Assembly (NCBI GenBank): GCA_964360995.1
Contig: CAYHYZ010000001.1
Coordinates: forward strand, 1-64,000
Length of the DNA: 64,000 bases
Direction: 5' to 3'
Source of the DNA: CAYHBS01 sp964360995
GTDB taxonomy: Bacteria; Patescibacteriota; Minisyncoccia; Ryanbacterales; HO2-45-13
Shown here piece by piece: positions 14,679 through 22,515 of this stretch; the first letter of the stretch is position 1, and each line of letters starts with the position of its first letter. Below the pieces are notes generated by a model. It saw nothing but the letters and a program-made list of their open reading frames with translations. It made no database searches and was not told the origin of the DNA. The position numbers were made by a program, and so were the translations under genes.

Positions 14679-16156
14679 GTTCTACTTGCAAAATGCCGGG
14701 CGAGTTCGACGAAGAGGCGCACGCCTGTGCCCTTCGCGCCTTTTGCGAGTTTGTCAGATTCAACGGCGGTCATCGTGGGGGCCATGTCGATGTGTGCCCA
14801 TGGGTAGTCTACAAATTGTTTGAGAAATACGGCGCCTTCAATTGCCCCGCCATAATTGTTTTTCCAAATGTTTGCGAGGTCCGCAAATGTGCCACGCAAA
14901 TCCTCGAGATATTCTTCTGCAAGCGGGAGTGGCCACAGATAATCACCCGATTCTTCCCCAAGACGGCGCAGTGTCGCTTCATCTTCAGATTTCGCGGTAA
15001 AAAGGGCAGACATCCGTGTACCAAGTGCGACCATTGCCGCTCCCGTAAGCGTTGCAATATCAACAACAAAGAGGGGATCGAATTTCTTTGCGTAGGAAAG
15101 CGCGTCTGCAAGCACGAGTCTTCCTTCCGCGTCGGTGTTGAGCACTTCAATTGTTTTTCCGTTCATTGCTTTCAAAATATCTCCCGGGCGGAAACTTGAG
15201 CCAGATGGCATATTTTCTGCAGCCGGTACCAGTCCCACTACGTGGAGTGGGATTTTTAACTTTGCGATTGCCGCAAGCGCATGAATCACTGCCGCGCCTC
15301 CCGACATATCAAGGTGCATGTCGAGAATAGAAGAATTGGGTTTGAGATTGAGTCCTCCCGTATCAAACGTGATGCCTTTGCCAACAAGTACCAGTGGTTT
15401 GCCACTATACGTTTCTGGGCGATATTCCAAAATAATAAATTGTGGAGGCTCCGTGCTGCCACGTGCAACTCCTGAGAGTGCACCCATGCCGAGGAGTTCA
15501 ATATCTGTCTCTCCTAGCACTTTGCAGGTGAGTCCCGGAATTTGCGCGGCGGTATTCATTGCTTCGCTCGCAAGCATTGTTGGTGTCATATCGCCGCCCG
15601 GTGTATTTGCGAGATTTCGTGCAGCATTTGTTTCCGCGCCAATAATCATACCCGCGCGAATGGCAGAGGTGATGCGAGATTTTTCGGTGGGCTTGTGAGG
15701 AATTGCGAGTCGTAGCGCACTAATCGTTGGCCAACCTTTCTTTGGAGTTTCTTTATATTTATTAAACACAAAATCCGCAATGGTGAGTTCCGTTGCGGCA
15801 ATTTCCGCGAGACGCATCGGCGCCGTAGTACCCGAAAGAGGAGCGAGCGCGATGTCGGCACGCTTTATTTTAGATGACTTGAGTTCACGTACCGCGCGCC
15901 TAAAAAATAGGCGAAGTTTTTTTTCATTGAGCTCGGTAGCCTTTCCCATTCCGATAAGTACCAAGGACCTACTTTTTGCGTCTGCCCTGAGCACGCGCGA
16001 AAATTCACCGGAAAGTTCTTCGGAGGCAATGATGGCAGCGACAAGTGAGCGTTCTTTTTCGGAGAGCGCTCTATTTGATGCGATGACTTCTTTATCACAA
16101 ATTGGCAGGACGAGATGTTCTCGAACCTGCGGCTTGGGGGAGAGTGTAATGAGCAT
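14675..16156 (-). CDS. pepA: Leucyl aminopeptidase, M17 family
   Basis: 493 residues starting 'MLITLSPKPQ', 2 nt after the rpmB stop. The N-terminal macro-like domain is followed by the catalytic domain with 'LVGKGITFDTGGLNLKP', 'MHLDMSGGAAVIHALAA' and the family signature 'NTDAEGRLVLADALSYA'. These supply the two-metal site (Lys, Asp, Asp, Glu). M17 enzymes are cytoplasmic hexamers that remove N-terminal residues from peptides and recycle amino acids, useful for an organism with limited biosynthesis. It is probably co-transcribed with rpmB. Upstream extensions of the frame run through rpmB and are not coding. Confidence 0.93.
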   Translation of the reverse strand: MLITLSPKPQVREHLVLPICDKEVIASNRALSEKERSLVAAIIASEELSGEFSRVLRADAKSRSLVLIGMGKATELNEKKLRLFFRRAVRELKSSKIKRADIALAPLSGTTAPMRLAEIAATELTIADFVFNKYKETPKKGWPTISALRLAIPHKPTEKSRITSAIRAGMIIGAETNAARNLANTPGGDMTPTMLASEAMNTAAQIPGLTCKVLGETDIELLGMGALSGVARGSTEPPQFIILEYRPETYSGKPLVLVGKGITFDTGGLNLKPNSSILDMHLDMSGGAAVIHALAAIAKLKIPLHVVGLVPAAENMPSGSSFRPGDILKAMNGKTIEVLNTDAEGRLVLADALSYAKKFDPLFVVDIATLTGAAMVALGTRMSALFTAKSEDEATLRRLGEESGDYLWPLPLAEEYLEDLRGTFADLANIWKNNYGGAIEGAVFLKQFVDYPWAHIDMAPTMTAVESDKLAKGAKGTGVRLFVELARHFASRT

Positions 16157-16158
16157 AG

Positions 16159-16359
16159 TTATTTTTTCACCGACACCTCGAGATTTTTGTGTGCCTTTAG
16201 GCAGCGAGTACAAATTTTGATTCGTCCGCCCGTAGGAAGAGGAGCCCATTGTAAGTTGGGGTACTTCATCACCAATTTGGTCGGATTAAACTTACCGCGA
16301 AGTTTGTTTCGCTTACCTCCCATAATAGGTTTCTTCTCGCAAATTGGACACATTCTCAT
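16159..16359 (-). CDS. rpmB: Ribosomal protein L28 (bL28), zinc-ribbon form
   Basis: 66 residues from the ATG at 16359: 'MRMCPICEKKPIMGGKRNKL' then 'FNPTKLVMKYPNLQWAPL' and 'RIKICTRCLKAHKNLE'. The CPIC and CTRC pairs form the zinc ribbon of the C+ variant. The start is chosen because the -10 box TAGAAT ends exactly 7 nt before it; two further ATGs lie nearby (16368, inside the -10, and 16353). Probably the first gene of an rpmB-pepA operon, transcribed as a leaderless mRNA. Confidence 0.92.
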   Translation of the reverse strand: MRMCPICEKKPIMGGKRNKLRGKFNPTKLVMKYPNLQWAPLPTGGRIKICTRCLKAHKNLEVSVKK

Positions 16360-16366
16360 GCACCGC

Positions 16367-16395
16367 ATTCTACGGAATATTACCGTGTAAGTCAA
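16367..16395 (-). promoter_or_regulatory. rpmB promoter (leaderless)
   Basis: On the minus strand: TTGACT (16395-16390), 17-nt spacer, TAGAAT (16372-16367), then 7 nt to the ATG. The -35 box abuts the inverted-repeat element on its left end. Confidence 0.82.
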
Positions 16396-16513
16396 CCAAG
16401 CACCGAGCACCATTTCTGCTCAGCGTTTCGGTAACGTACGTATATCAATGCAAATAAAGTATTCTTTGTGCACTACTTGCACTTATCAGAAATGGTGCTC
16501 GGTGCTTGGTCAA
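16392..16513. repeat. Inverted-repeat element with 68-nt core and TCAA flanks
   Basis: Perfect 23-24 nt arms at 16395-16418 and 16487-16510 (terminal part CCAAGCACCGAGCACCAT) bracket 68 nt. The direct repeats TCAA (16392-16395, 16510-16513) look like a target duplication. No open reading frame inside. The terminal core is shared with the element at 5673-5777. Located between two divergent leaderless promoters. Confidence 0.7.
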
Positions 16514-16538
16514 TCCTTCCCTTATATATATTTGTGCG

Positions 16539-16547
16539 TGGTATGAT
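16539..16547 (+). promoter_or_regulatory. Extended -10 promoter of the site-2 protease gene
   Basis: TGG-TATGAT, ending 6 nt before the ATG at 16554. No good -35 box. Confidence 0.7.
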
Positions 16548-16553
16548 GTGTGA

Positions 16554-17171
16554 ATGATAGATGTACTCTCGATAGTCTTTCTCGCTGGAATATTCTTGAT
16601 GTCTGTTATTGCGCATGAGGTGTCTCACGGGGCGGTTGCGCTGTCGCTGGGTGATCCAACGGCAAAATATGAAGGCAGGCTGACGCTTAACCCCCTCAAG
16701 CATATTGATCCATGGGGATCGGTGATTTTGCCGCTGGTGAGCTTTTTTGCCTTCGGATTTGCATTTGGATATGCAAAGCCCGTGCCATATAACCCATACA
16801 ATCTCAAAAATCAGCAGTGGGGGCCGGCGATGGTGGCAGTTGCCGGGCCACTCACCAATATTGTGCTCGCGGTTGCGGTGGCGACACTCTATCGCATAGT
16901 CCCCACAACGAGCGATTATTTGATGATATATAAGGGAATTTTGGGTTTTGTCGTGCAGATAAACGTGTGGCTCGCCATCTTTAACCTTGTGCCCATCCCG
17001 CCGCTGGACGGCTCAAAGGTGCTTGCTGCGCTCTTACCGTACCGATTGCGCTACGTGATGGACGCGCTGGAGACGTATGGACTCATCTTGTTGTTGGTAT
17101 TTGTGTTCTTTTTGGTGGATTTACTCCACCCGCTCCTTTCGTGGATTCTAAGGCTGTTCCTTGGTGCATAG
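16554..17171 (+). CDS. Site-2 protease family (M50) intramembrane metalloprotease
   Basis: 205 residues, about five membrane helices. The zinc-binding motif 'VIAHEVSHGAVA' (HExxH) is near residue 21 and the second metal-ligand motif 'NLVPIPPLDGSKVL' (NxxPxxPLDG) near residue 143. The compact size matches the group without PDZ domains. Site-2 proteases cut membrane-embedded substrates, often anti-sigma factors or signal-peptide remnants. No substrate is identifiable nearby. The start follows directly from an extended -10 promoter. Confidence 0.92.
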   Translation: MIDVLSIVFLAGIFLMSVIAHEVSHGAVALSLGDPTAKYEGRLTLNPLKHIDPWGSVILPLVSFFAFGFAFGYAKPVPYNPYNLKNQQWGPAMVAVAGPLTNIVLAVAVATLYRIVPTTSDYLMIYKGILGFVVQINVWLAIFNLVPIPPLDGSKVLAALLPYRLRYVMDALETYGLILLLVFVFFLVDLLHPLLSWILRLFLGA

Positions 17172-17282
17172 AATGTTCCCAGATATACAATTTTGTGATA
17201 TAAACAGACAAGACACGGGAGTTGTGTATTCTTTGAAAAAACCAATCAATAAGCTACGCCGAACGCCTTCTAGGGAGAGACC

Positions 17283-17882
17283 ATGATGATAAGTTCTTTA
17301 GATAATTTTGATTTTGACTATTATGACTATGTTGTGTGGACACTCTGCAGGAACTGGGGATTTAACATGCCCTCCCCGCATATCAAGAGAAATCCACTGT
17401 TGATCAATCCTGCATCAGTAAACTATCTAGAGCTTACTGCAGACATCGATTCATCACGTGTAGGTGAATTCACCATGAATACCGATATGGCAAATATGCC
17501 AAGGGAATACCAGATCGAAGAAAATCTTGAATTTCTAAATCTTCCTTCGTTTGAAGGTCGGCCAATTTATGAGGTAATGGCCCATGTAGGGAGAGAGCAA
17601 AGCAGTTCGTACTACGTCCCAGACATCAGTATGTTGCACAACCTTGAAGACCACAGGCATGATAAATATGATCTACCACTCAGAGTGCATAGATTTGAGA
17701 GAAGTGCCAATAAATATAATATGTGTTTTGGCACACTGATTCGCCGAGACGACGGAGTGTGGTGCGTGCCATCTGTTTTTACCACTTGCAAACCAGGAAG
17801 ACGAATCGGTATACACGCTCTCGGGCAAGCTTGGTCATCGCGCTACAGCGTCATGCTCTTTAGGAAGCTCCGTGAGAAATGA
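17283..17882 (+). CDS. Hypothetical soluble protein
   Basis: 199 residues beginning with two consecutive ATGs after GGGAGAGACC, a plausible Shine-Dalgarno site. Acidic and aromatic N terminus ('LDNFDFDYYDYVVWTLC'). No signal peptide, no membrane helix, no recognised motif. A clear terminator follows, so it is a single-gene unit. It belongs to the set of accessory genes in this window with ribosome-binding sites. Function unknown. Confidence 0.55.
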   Translation: MMISSLDNFDFDYYDYVVWTLCRNWGFNMPSPHIKRNPLLINPASVNYLELTADIDSSRVGEFTMNTDMANMPREYQIEENLEFLNLPSFEGRPIYEVMAHVGREQSSSYYVPDISMLHNLEDHRHDKYDLPLRVHRFERSANKYNMCFGTLIRRDDGVWCVPSVFTTCKPGRRIGIHALGQAWSSRYSVMLFRKLREK

Positions 17883-17889
17883 TGTGTTG

Positions 17890-17920
17890 CCGCGCTATTT
17901 AATATGAATAGCGCGGTTTT
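17890..17920 (+). terminator. Rho-independent terminator
   Basis: CCGCGCTATT pairs with AATAGCGCGG around a 7-nt loop, then TTTT. Confidence 0.85.
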
Positions 17921-18058
17921 CATTGATACCATCATAAAGCTGTCAGTGTGAGCCATATAAAATTTACTGCTCAAAAGACATTTTTTCCTTAAAAGCAACT
18001 TGTCTTCGTGTCGTTCGAAATTAAAAATGGCGGCAAGCATAAACACCATCTAAACACC

Positions 18059-18087
18059 TTGACGCGCCTCAATCGGTCTGGTAATCT
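18059..18087 (+). promoter_or_regulatory. Promoter of the rpsL-rpsG-fusA operon (near-leaderless)
   Basis: TTGACG, 17-nt spacer, TAATCT ending 8 nt before the rpsL ATG. The 176 nt between the terminator at 17920 and the rpsL start contain no other signal. Confidence 0.75.
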
Positions 18088-18095
18088 CTTCTCAC

Positions 18096-18515
18096 ATGCC
18101 AACTGTGCAGCAACTCATTCGCAAGCCTCGAAAAAAGGTAAGCAAAAAGCCAAAAGCACCCGCCCTCAGATACGGGTTCAATTATATTTTGAATCGCCCG
18201 GTCTACTACCCTTCTCCCTATAAGCGAGGGGTGTGTGTGCAGGTGAAAACGATGACTCCAAAGAAACCAAACTCGGCACTCCGAAAAGTGGCCCGTGTGC
18301 GCCTTACGAATGGACAGGAGGTGACGGCATATATCGGAGGAGAGAAGCACACATTACAAGAACACTCGGTAGTAGTGATTCGTGGAGGCCGCGTGAAGGA
18401 CCTTCCGGGTGTTCGCTATCACATTGTTCGTGGTGTACTCGACGCAACTGGTGTGGAGGGGCGCAAGCAGGCGCGTTCGAAATACGGAGCAAAGCGTCCA
18501 AAGGCAAAAAAATAA
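18096..18515 (+). CDS. rpsL: Ribosomal protein S12 (uS12)
   Basis: 139 residues, about 15 more than the common form. The core is intact: 'MPTVQQLIRKPRKKV', 'TPKKPNSALRKVARVRL', 'LQEHSVVVIRGGRVKDLPG', 'RKQARSKYGAKRP'. The extra residues lie near position 25-45 ('RYGFNYILNRPVYYPSPYKR') just before 'GVCVQV'. S12 sits at the decoding centre of the small subunit. First gene of a str-type operon (rpsL, rpsG, fusA); tuf is not next to it. Confidence 0.96.
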   Translation: MPTVQQLIRKPRKKVSKKPKAPALRYGFNYILNRPVYYPSPYKRGVCVQVKTMTPKKPNSALRKVARVRLTNGQEVTAYIGGEKHTLQEHSVVVIRGGRVKDLPGVRYHIVRGVLDATGVEGRKQARSKYGAKRPKAKK

Positions 18516-18521
18516 TCAGCT

Positions 18522-18992
18522 ATGCGTAGAAAGCGAAATACAAAGCGAGTCCTTGCAAAGGATCCAAAATATCAAGATGAGTTGGTGGCCAAGTTCATCA
18601 ACAATCTTATGGAAGACGGAAAGAAGAATGCCGCTCGCTCGGTGATGTACGGTGCGCTCACTAAAATTTCTAAGAAAGAGAAAGAGGCTGACCCCGTCGC
18701 TATTTTTCATACCGCCATGTCAAATGTTGCCCCATTGGTGGAAGTAAAGAGTCGTCGTGTAGGAGGCGCAAACTATCAGGTGCCAATTGAAGTACGTGCA
18801 GGACGCAAAAACGCACTTGCAATGCGCTGGCTCATTGATGCCGCGCGTGGAAAGAAGGGTCGTCCAATGGCAGACAAGCTCGCAGACGAGCTTCTGCTCG
18901 CATTTAAGAAAGAAGGAGAAGCCATGAAGAAGCGCGAGAATGTGCACCGCATGGCAGAAGCAAACAAAGCATTCGCACACTTCGCGTGGTAA
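18522..18992 (+). CDS. rpsG: Ribosomal protein S7 (uS7)
   Basis: 156 residues, normal length. Typical features: 'DELVAKFINNLMEDGKKNAA', 'VEVKSRRVGGANYQVPIEV', 'ALAMRWLIDAARGKKGRPM', 'MKKRENVHRMAEANKAFAHF'. Starts 6 nt after rpsL; no Shine-Dalgarno site is visible, so translational coupling is likely. It nucleates assembly of the 30S head by binding the 3' domain of 16S rRNA. Confidence 0.97.
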   Translation: MRRKRNTKRVLAKDPKYQDELVAKFINNLMEDGKKNAARSVMYGALTKISKKEKEADPVAIFHTAMSNVAPLVEVKSRRVGGANYQVPIEVRAGRKNALAMRWLIDAARGKKGRPMADKLADELLLAFKKEGEAMKKRENVHRMAEANKAFAHFAW

Positions 18993-19064
18993 TCGCCCGT
19001 ACCTTCGGCGTACGGCGACGCTTCGCTTTTTATACGTAATCACAGTAAATCATCACCAAGCAGT

Positions 19065-21137
19065 ATGGCGCGTGAATACACACTAGAGCAGACAAGAGAT
19101 ATTGGAATTATTGCGCACATCGACGCGGGAAAGACGACGGTGTCAGAGCGCGTGCTTTTTTATACGGGAGTATCTCATAAAATCGGAGAAGTGCACGAAG
19201 GAGCCGCCATCATGGACTGGATGGAGCAAGAACAGGAGCGTGGTATCACAATTACGTCCGCTGCAACGACGTGTTTTTGGAAAGGGCATCGCATCAATCT
19301 TATTGATACCCCGGGGCATGTGGATTTTACCGTAGAAGTAGAGCGCTCGCTGCGCGTGCTCGACGGAGGAGTGGTGGTGTTTGATGGAGTTGCCGGGGTA
19401 GAGCCACAATCAGAAACCGTGTGGCGACAAGCGGACAAATATCACGTACCTCGCATTTGTTTCATCAACAAATTGGATCGTACCGGAGCGAGTTTTGAGA
19501 AAAGCCTCGCCTCTATTCATAACCGCCTTACCACAAGCGCTATTCCCGTTTCATTCCCTATTGGACTTGAAGGAAATTTTGAAGGCGTGATTGATCTCCT
19601 CAAAATGAAAGCTGTTTATTTTGAAGGGGATCACGGAATGCAGGTTGTGGAAAAAGAAATCCCTGCGGACTACAAAGATGAATCACAGTTACGCCATGAT
19701 GAGCTAAAGGAAAAAGTTGCAGAAACTGATGAAGTACTTACACAGAAATTTTTAGAAGGAAAGGAAATTTCAGAAGATGAAATTCGTGCAGCGCTACGCA
19801 GAGCATGTATCGCCGGGAAATTGGTGCCAGTTCTGTGTGGGTCAGCACTGAAAAATAAAGGCGTACAAATGATGCTCGATGGTGTCGTTGCGTACCTACC
19901 AAGTCCACTTGATGTGCCTCCACTCGAAGGGATACTGCCGGGAACCGAAGAAAAAGAGTTACGACTTCCCGACGATTCTGCTCCATTCGCCGCACTCGTA
20001 TTTAAATTGCAGACCGATCCTTTTGTGGGACAACTCTCGTATTTCCGCGTGTATTCCGGAATGTTGGAGTCTGGTTCGTACGTGCTCAATGCCACAAAGG
20101 ACAATAAGGAGCGCGTAGGGAGAATTCTTCGCATGCATGCGAACCACCGTGAAGAAGTGAAAGAAATTTTTGCGGGAGAAATCGGCGCAATTGTGGGACT
20201 GAAAAATACGTGCACGGGGGACACTATTTGCGATCCCGATCATCCGATCATTCTTGAGAAAATTACATTTCCAGAGCCGGTGGTATCAATGAAAATTGAG
20301 CCGCGTACAAAGGCAGACCAAGAGAAAATGGGCGTTGCACTGCACCGACTTGTTGAAGAAGATCCTACATTTCGCGTGAGCACTGATTTGGAAACCATGG
20401 AAACGATTATTGCAGGCATGGGTGAGTTACATCTTGAAGTGCTTGTAGATCGCATGAAGCGTGAGTTTAAGGTTGAAGCGAATGTGGGGCGCCCACAAGT
20501 AGCGTACAAAGAGACAGTTACAAAAGAAGCGGAAGCGCGCGGGCAGTATATTAAGCAGTCCGGAGGACGCGGTCAGTACGGAGACGTACAAATTAAAATT
20601 CGTCCACGCGAGCGCGGGCAAGGATTTAATTTCATCAATTCAATTAAAGGAGGATCAATTCCACAAGAATATATTGCTCCCGTAGAAAAAGGTATTCGTG
20701 AGGCGGTAGATCGCGGAGTAATTGCATCATTCCCTGTTGTCGACGTAGAAATCGAACTCTTTGACGGTTCGTACCACGAAGTAGACTCATCCGAAGCGGC
20801 GTTCAAAATTGCGGGATCAATGGCATTCCAAGAAGCTGCAAAGCGCGCGGGTCCGGCGCTCCTTGAGCCAATCATGAAAATCGAAGTGATTGTGCCAGAA
20901 GAATTTCTTGGAGACATTACCGGAGACATCTCTTCAAAGCGTGGGCGCATCGAAAGTATGGAAGACCGCATGCAGTTGCGCTCGGTCATGGCAAAGGTGC
21001 CGCTTTCCGAAATGTTCGGATATGTCACCCACCTCCGTTCTATGACACAAGGACGCGGATCATACACTATGGAATTCTCGCACTATGAGCAAGTGCCCGC
21101 GGGCGTTGCAGAGCTCATCAAAGAGGGGAGAAAATGA
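19065..21137 (+). CDS. fusA: Elongation factor G
   Basis: 690 residues, full length. GTPase motifs: 'IAHIDAGKTTVSERVL' (G1), 'RGITITSAATTC' (G2), 'DTPGHVDFTVEVERSLRVLD' (G3), 'FINKLDRTGASF' (G4). Domains II-V are complete, ending 'EFSHYEQVPAGVAELIKEGR'. It catalyses translocation and, with RRF, ribosome recycling. Last gene of the str operon, 72 nt after rpsG. Confidence 0.97.
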   Translation: MAREYTLEQTRDIGIIAHIDAGKTTVSERVLFYTGVSHKIGEVHEGAAIMDWMEQEQERGITITSAATTCFWKGHRINLIDTPGHVDFTVEVERSLRVLDGGVVVFDGVAGVEPQSETVWRQADKYHVPRICFINKLDRTGASFEKSLASIHNRLTTSAIPVSFPIGLEGNFEGVIDLLKMKAVYFEGDHGMQVVEKEIPADYKDESQLRHDELKEKVAETDEVLTQKFLEGKEISEDEIRAALRRACIAGKLVPVLCGSALKNKGVQMMLDGVVAYLPSPLDVPPLEGILPGTEEKELRLPDDSAPFAALVFKLQTDPFVGQLSYFRVYSGMLESGSYVLNATKDNKERVGRILRMHANHREEVKEIFAGEIGAIVGLKNTCTGDTICDPDHPIILEKITFPEPVVSMKIEPRTKADQEKMGVALHRLVEEDPTFRVSTDLETMETIIAGMGELHLEVLVDRMKREFKVEANVGRPQVAYKETVTKEAEARGQYIKQSGGRGQYGDVQIKIRPRERGQGFNFINSIKGGSIPQEYIAPVEKGIREAVDRGVIASFPVVDVEIELFDGSYHEVDSSEAAFKIAGSMAFQEAAKRAGPALLEPIMKIEVIVPEEFLGDITGDISSKRGRIESMEDRMQLRSVMAKVPLSEMFGYVTHLRSMTQGRGSYTMEFSHYEQVPAGVAELIKEGRK

Positions 21138-21266
21138 GCGCGCACCCCAACCTATGCTTGGGCGTAGATAATGGGATTATAGAGCGCGAAATCCCGCACC
21201 GAATGCGGATGGATTAGCTATGTTTTTTATGTAGTGATCCCTGAGCATTCTGGTGCGTGGGTAATA

Positions 21267-21298
21267 CACAAAAACACCCCCGCGGGGGTGTTTTTGTG
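21267..21298. terminator. Bidirectional terminator between fusA and pth
   Basis: Perfect 32-nt palindrome CACAAAAACACCCCC.. with A- and T-runs on both sides; serves both convergent genes. The rest of the 21138-21304 gap shows nothing else. Confidence 0.88.
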
Positions 21299-21304
21299 CG
21301 TGGA

Positions 21305-21856
21305 TCACCTATTATATTCACTCATCGCGCGCTCCGGGCTGTCTGTGGCGACACAGGTGAGCGCACCAACCGCATGTTTGACAATCTTTTTGACCGCGAG
21401 CATTTCTTTTGGCGTATATTTTTTCAGCACAAGCTCCTCTGCAGGTACCCGCTTCTTTTTTTGAATGCCAATGCGCAGGCGCAAGTATTCAATAGTCTTT
21501 AATGCTTTCGTAACCGATTCTACCCCACGATGTCCAGCAGACCGTTTCCCAAAAGAAAGCTTTGTTCCTTCAAAGAGAATATCTGAGTCGTCATGTACGA
21601 GTACGGCATCGACAGACTTGAGTGCAAGAGCGCGCACAGAATCTCCAGATTTGTTCATAAATGTTTCCGGAAGTACCAAGCGTACCTTGGTTTTCTCAAT
21701 TTTCCCGATCGAGATCAGTGCTTTCGCTTTTGTATCGATTGCAAAATCAGGAAAGTGATGAGTTTTTGCGAGCGCAATAAGAATCATGCGCCCAATATTA
21801 TGTCTTGTACGCTCGTATTCTTCGCCCGGGTTTCCCAGTCCAATAAATGTCAGCAT
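21305..21856 (-). CDS. pth: Peptidyl-tRNA hydrolase
   Basis: 183 residues from 'MLTFIGLGNPGEEYERTRHN'. The catalytic His is in 'TRHNIGRM', the Asp in 'VHDDSDILFG'-like context ('VLVHDDSDILFEGTK'), and the substrate loop is 'FGKRSAGHRGVESV'. It releases peptides from drop-off peptidyl-tRNA. The ATG at 21856 is chosen over an upstream in-frame ATG because an extended -10 (TGG-TATGAT) ends 6 nt before it. Divergent from lepB. Confidence 0.95.
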   Translation of the reverse strand: MLTFIGLGNPGEEYERTRHNIGRMILIALAKTHHFPDFAIDTKAKALISIGKIEKTKVRLVLPETFMNKSGDSVRALALKSVDAVLVHDDSDILFEGTKLSFGKRSAGHRGVESVTKALKTIEYLRLRIGIQKKKRVPAEELVLKKYTPKEMLAVKKIVKHAVGALTCVATDSPERAMSEYNR

Positions 21857-21862
21857 GTCACC

Positions 21863-21871
21863 ATCATACCA
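21863..21871 (-). promoter_or_regulatory. Extended -10 promoter of pth (leaderless)
   Basis: Minus strand TGG-TATGAT, 6 nt before the start codon. Confidence 0.75.
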
Positions 21872-21896
21872 GAGTATAAACCCCTCGTGCGATGGC

Positions 21897-21925
21897 TTGA
21901 AATGCAATGAATTACGGGGTATAAT
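21897..21925 (+). promoter_or_regulatory. lepB promoter (near-leaderless)
   Basis: TTGAAA, 17-nt spacer, TATAAT ending 8 nt before the ATG at 21934. Confidence 0.85.
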
Positions 21926-21933
21926 TGTGTCAC

Positions 21934-22515
21934 ATGGAAGAGACGAATGAGACTGGCTCTACTGAAGTGGGGAGTTCTCTTGAGGAATTTGAAGGTGAAA
22001 CAGGCATGAAATCCGATCTTTGGAGTTTTTTGAAGGTCGTGTTCATTTCGTTTCTGATTGTCCTTCCTATTCGTGCATTTGTGGTTCAGCCGTTCATTGT
22101 GAGGGGGCCATCCATGGATCCGACGTACCATGAAAATGAGTATTTGATTGTAAATGAAATTGGGTACACGTTTAGCGAGCCGCGGCAGTTTGAGGTCATC
22201 GTATTTCGGTTTCCAAAGAAACCCAGCCAGTTTTTTATTAAGCGCATCATCGGAATTCCAGGGCAAGAGGTGATTATTCGACAAGGAAAAGTATTTGTCG
22301 ATGGAAAGGAAATTGCGGAGTCATATTTGCCAGAGGGAACGCTCACCGCACAAGACACCATTATGAAGTTGGACGAAGAAGAATATTTTGTGCTCGGAGA
22401 TAACCGCGCACAAAGCTCTGATTCACGATTATGGGGGGTACTTCCAAGAAATCACATTGTTGGGAAGGTGTGGATTCGAGTGTTCCCATTTGATCGCGCA
22501 GGCATACTACAATGA
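21934..22515 (+). CDS. lepB: Type I signal peptidase
   Basis: 193 residues. An acidic cytoplasmic N terminus is followed by one membrane helix ('VVFISFLIVLPIRAFVV'). Catalytic Ser lies in 'VRGPSMDPTYHENEYL', catalytic Lys in 'FFIKRIIGIPGQ', and box E is 'EYFVLGDNRAQSSDSR'. It cleaves signal peptides of the many secreted proteins in this window. The start is ATG 21934; the slightly longer frame begins inside the -10 box. Its stop overlaps the hisS start by 4 nt (ATGA), so the two are coupled. Confidence 0.95.
   Translation: MEETNETGSTEVGSSLEEFEGETGMKSDLWSFLKVVFISFLIVLPIRAFVVQPFIVRGPSMDPTYHENEYLIVNEIGYTFSEPRQFEVIVFRFPKKPSQFFIKRIIGIPGQEVIIRQGKVFVDGKEIAESYLPEGTLTAQDTIMKLDEEEYFVLGDNRAQSSDSRLWGVLPRNHIVGKVWIRVFPFDRAGILQ

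Noticed and set aside
14654..15199. Long plus-strand frame antisense to pepA
   Set aside because: Shadow of the real gene; no domain, and Cys/His-rich composition typical of antisense frames.
16157..16249. N-terminal extension of pepA through rpmB
   Set aside because: The extension overlaps the L28 coding sequence and has no homology to M17 enzymes.
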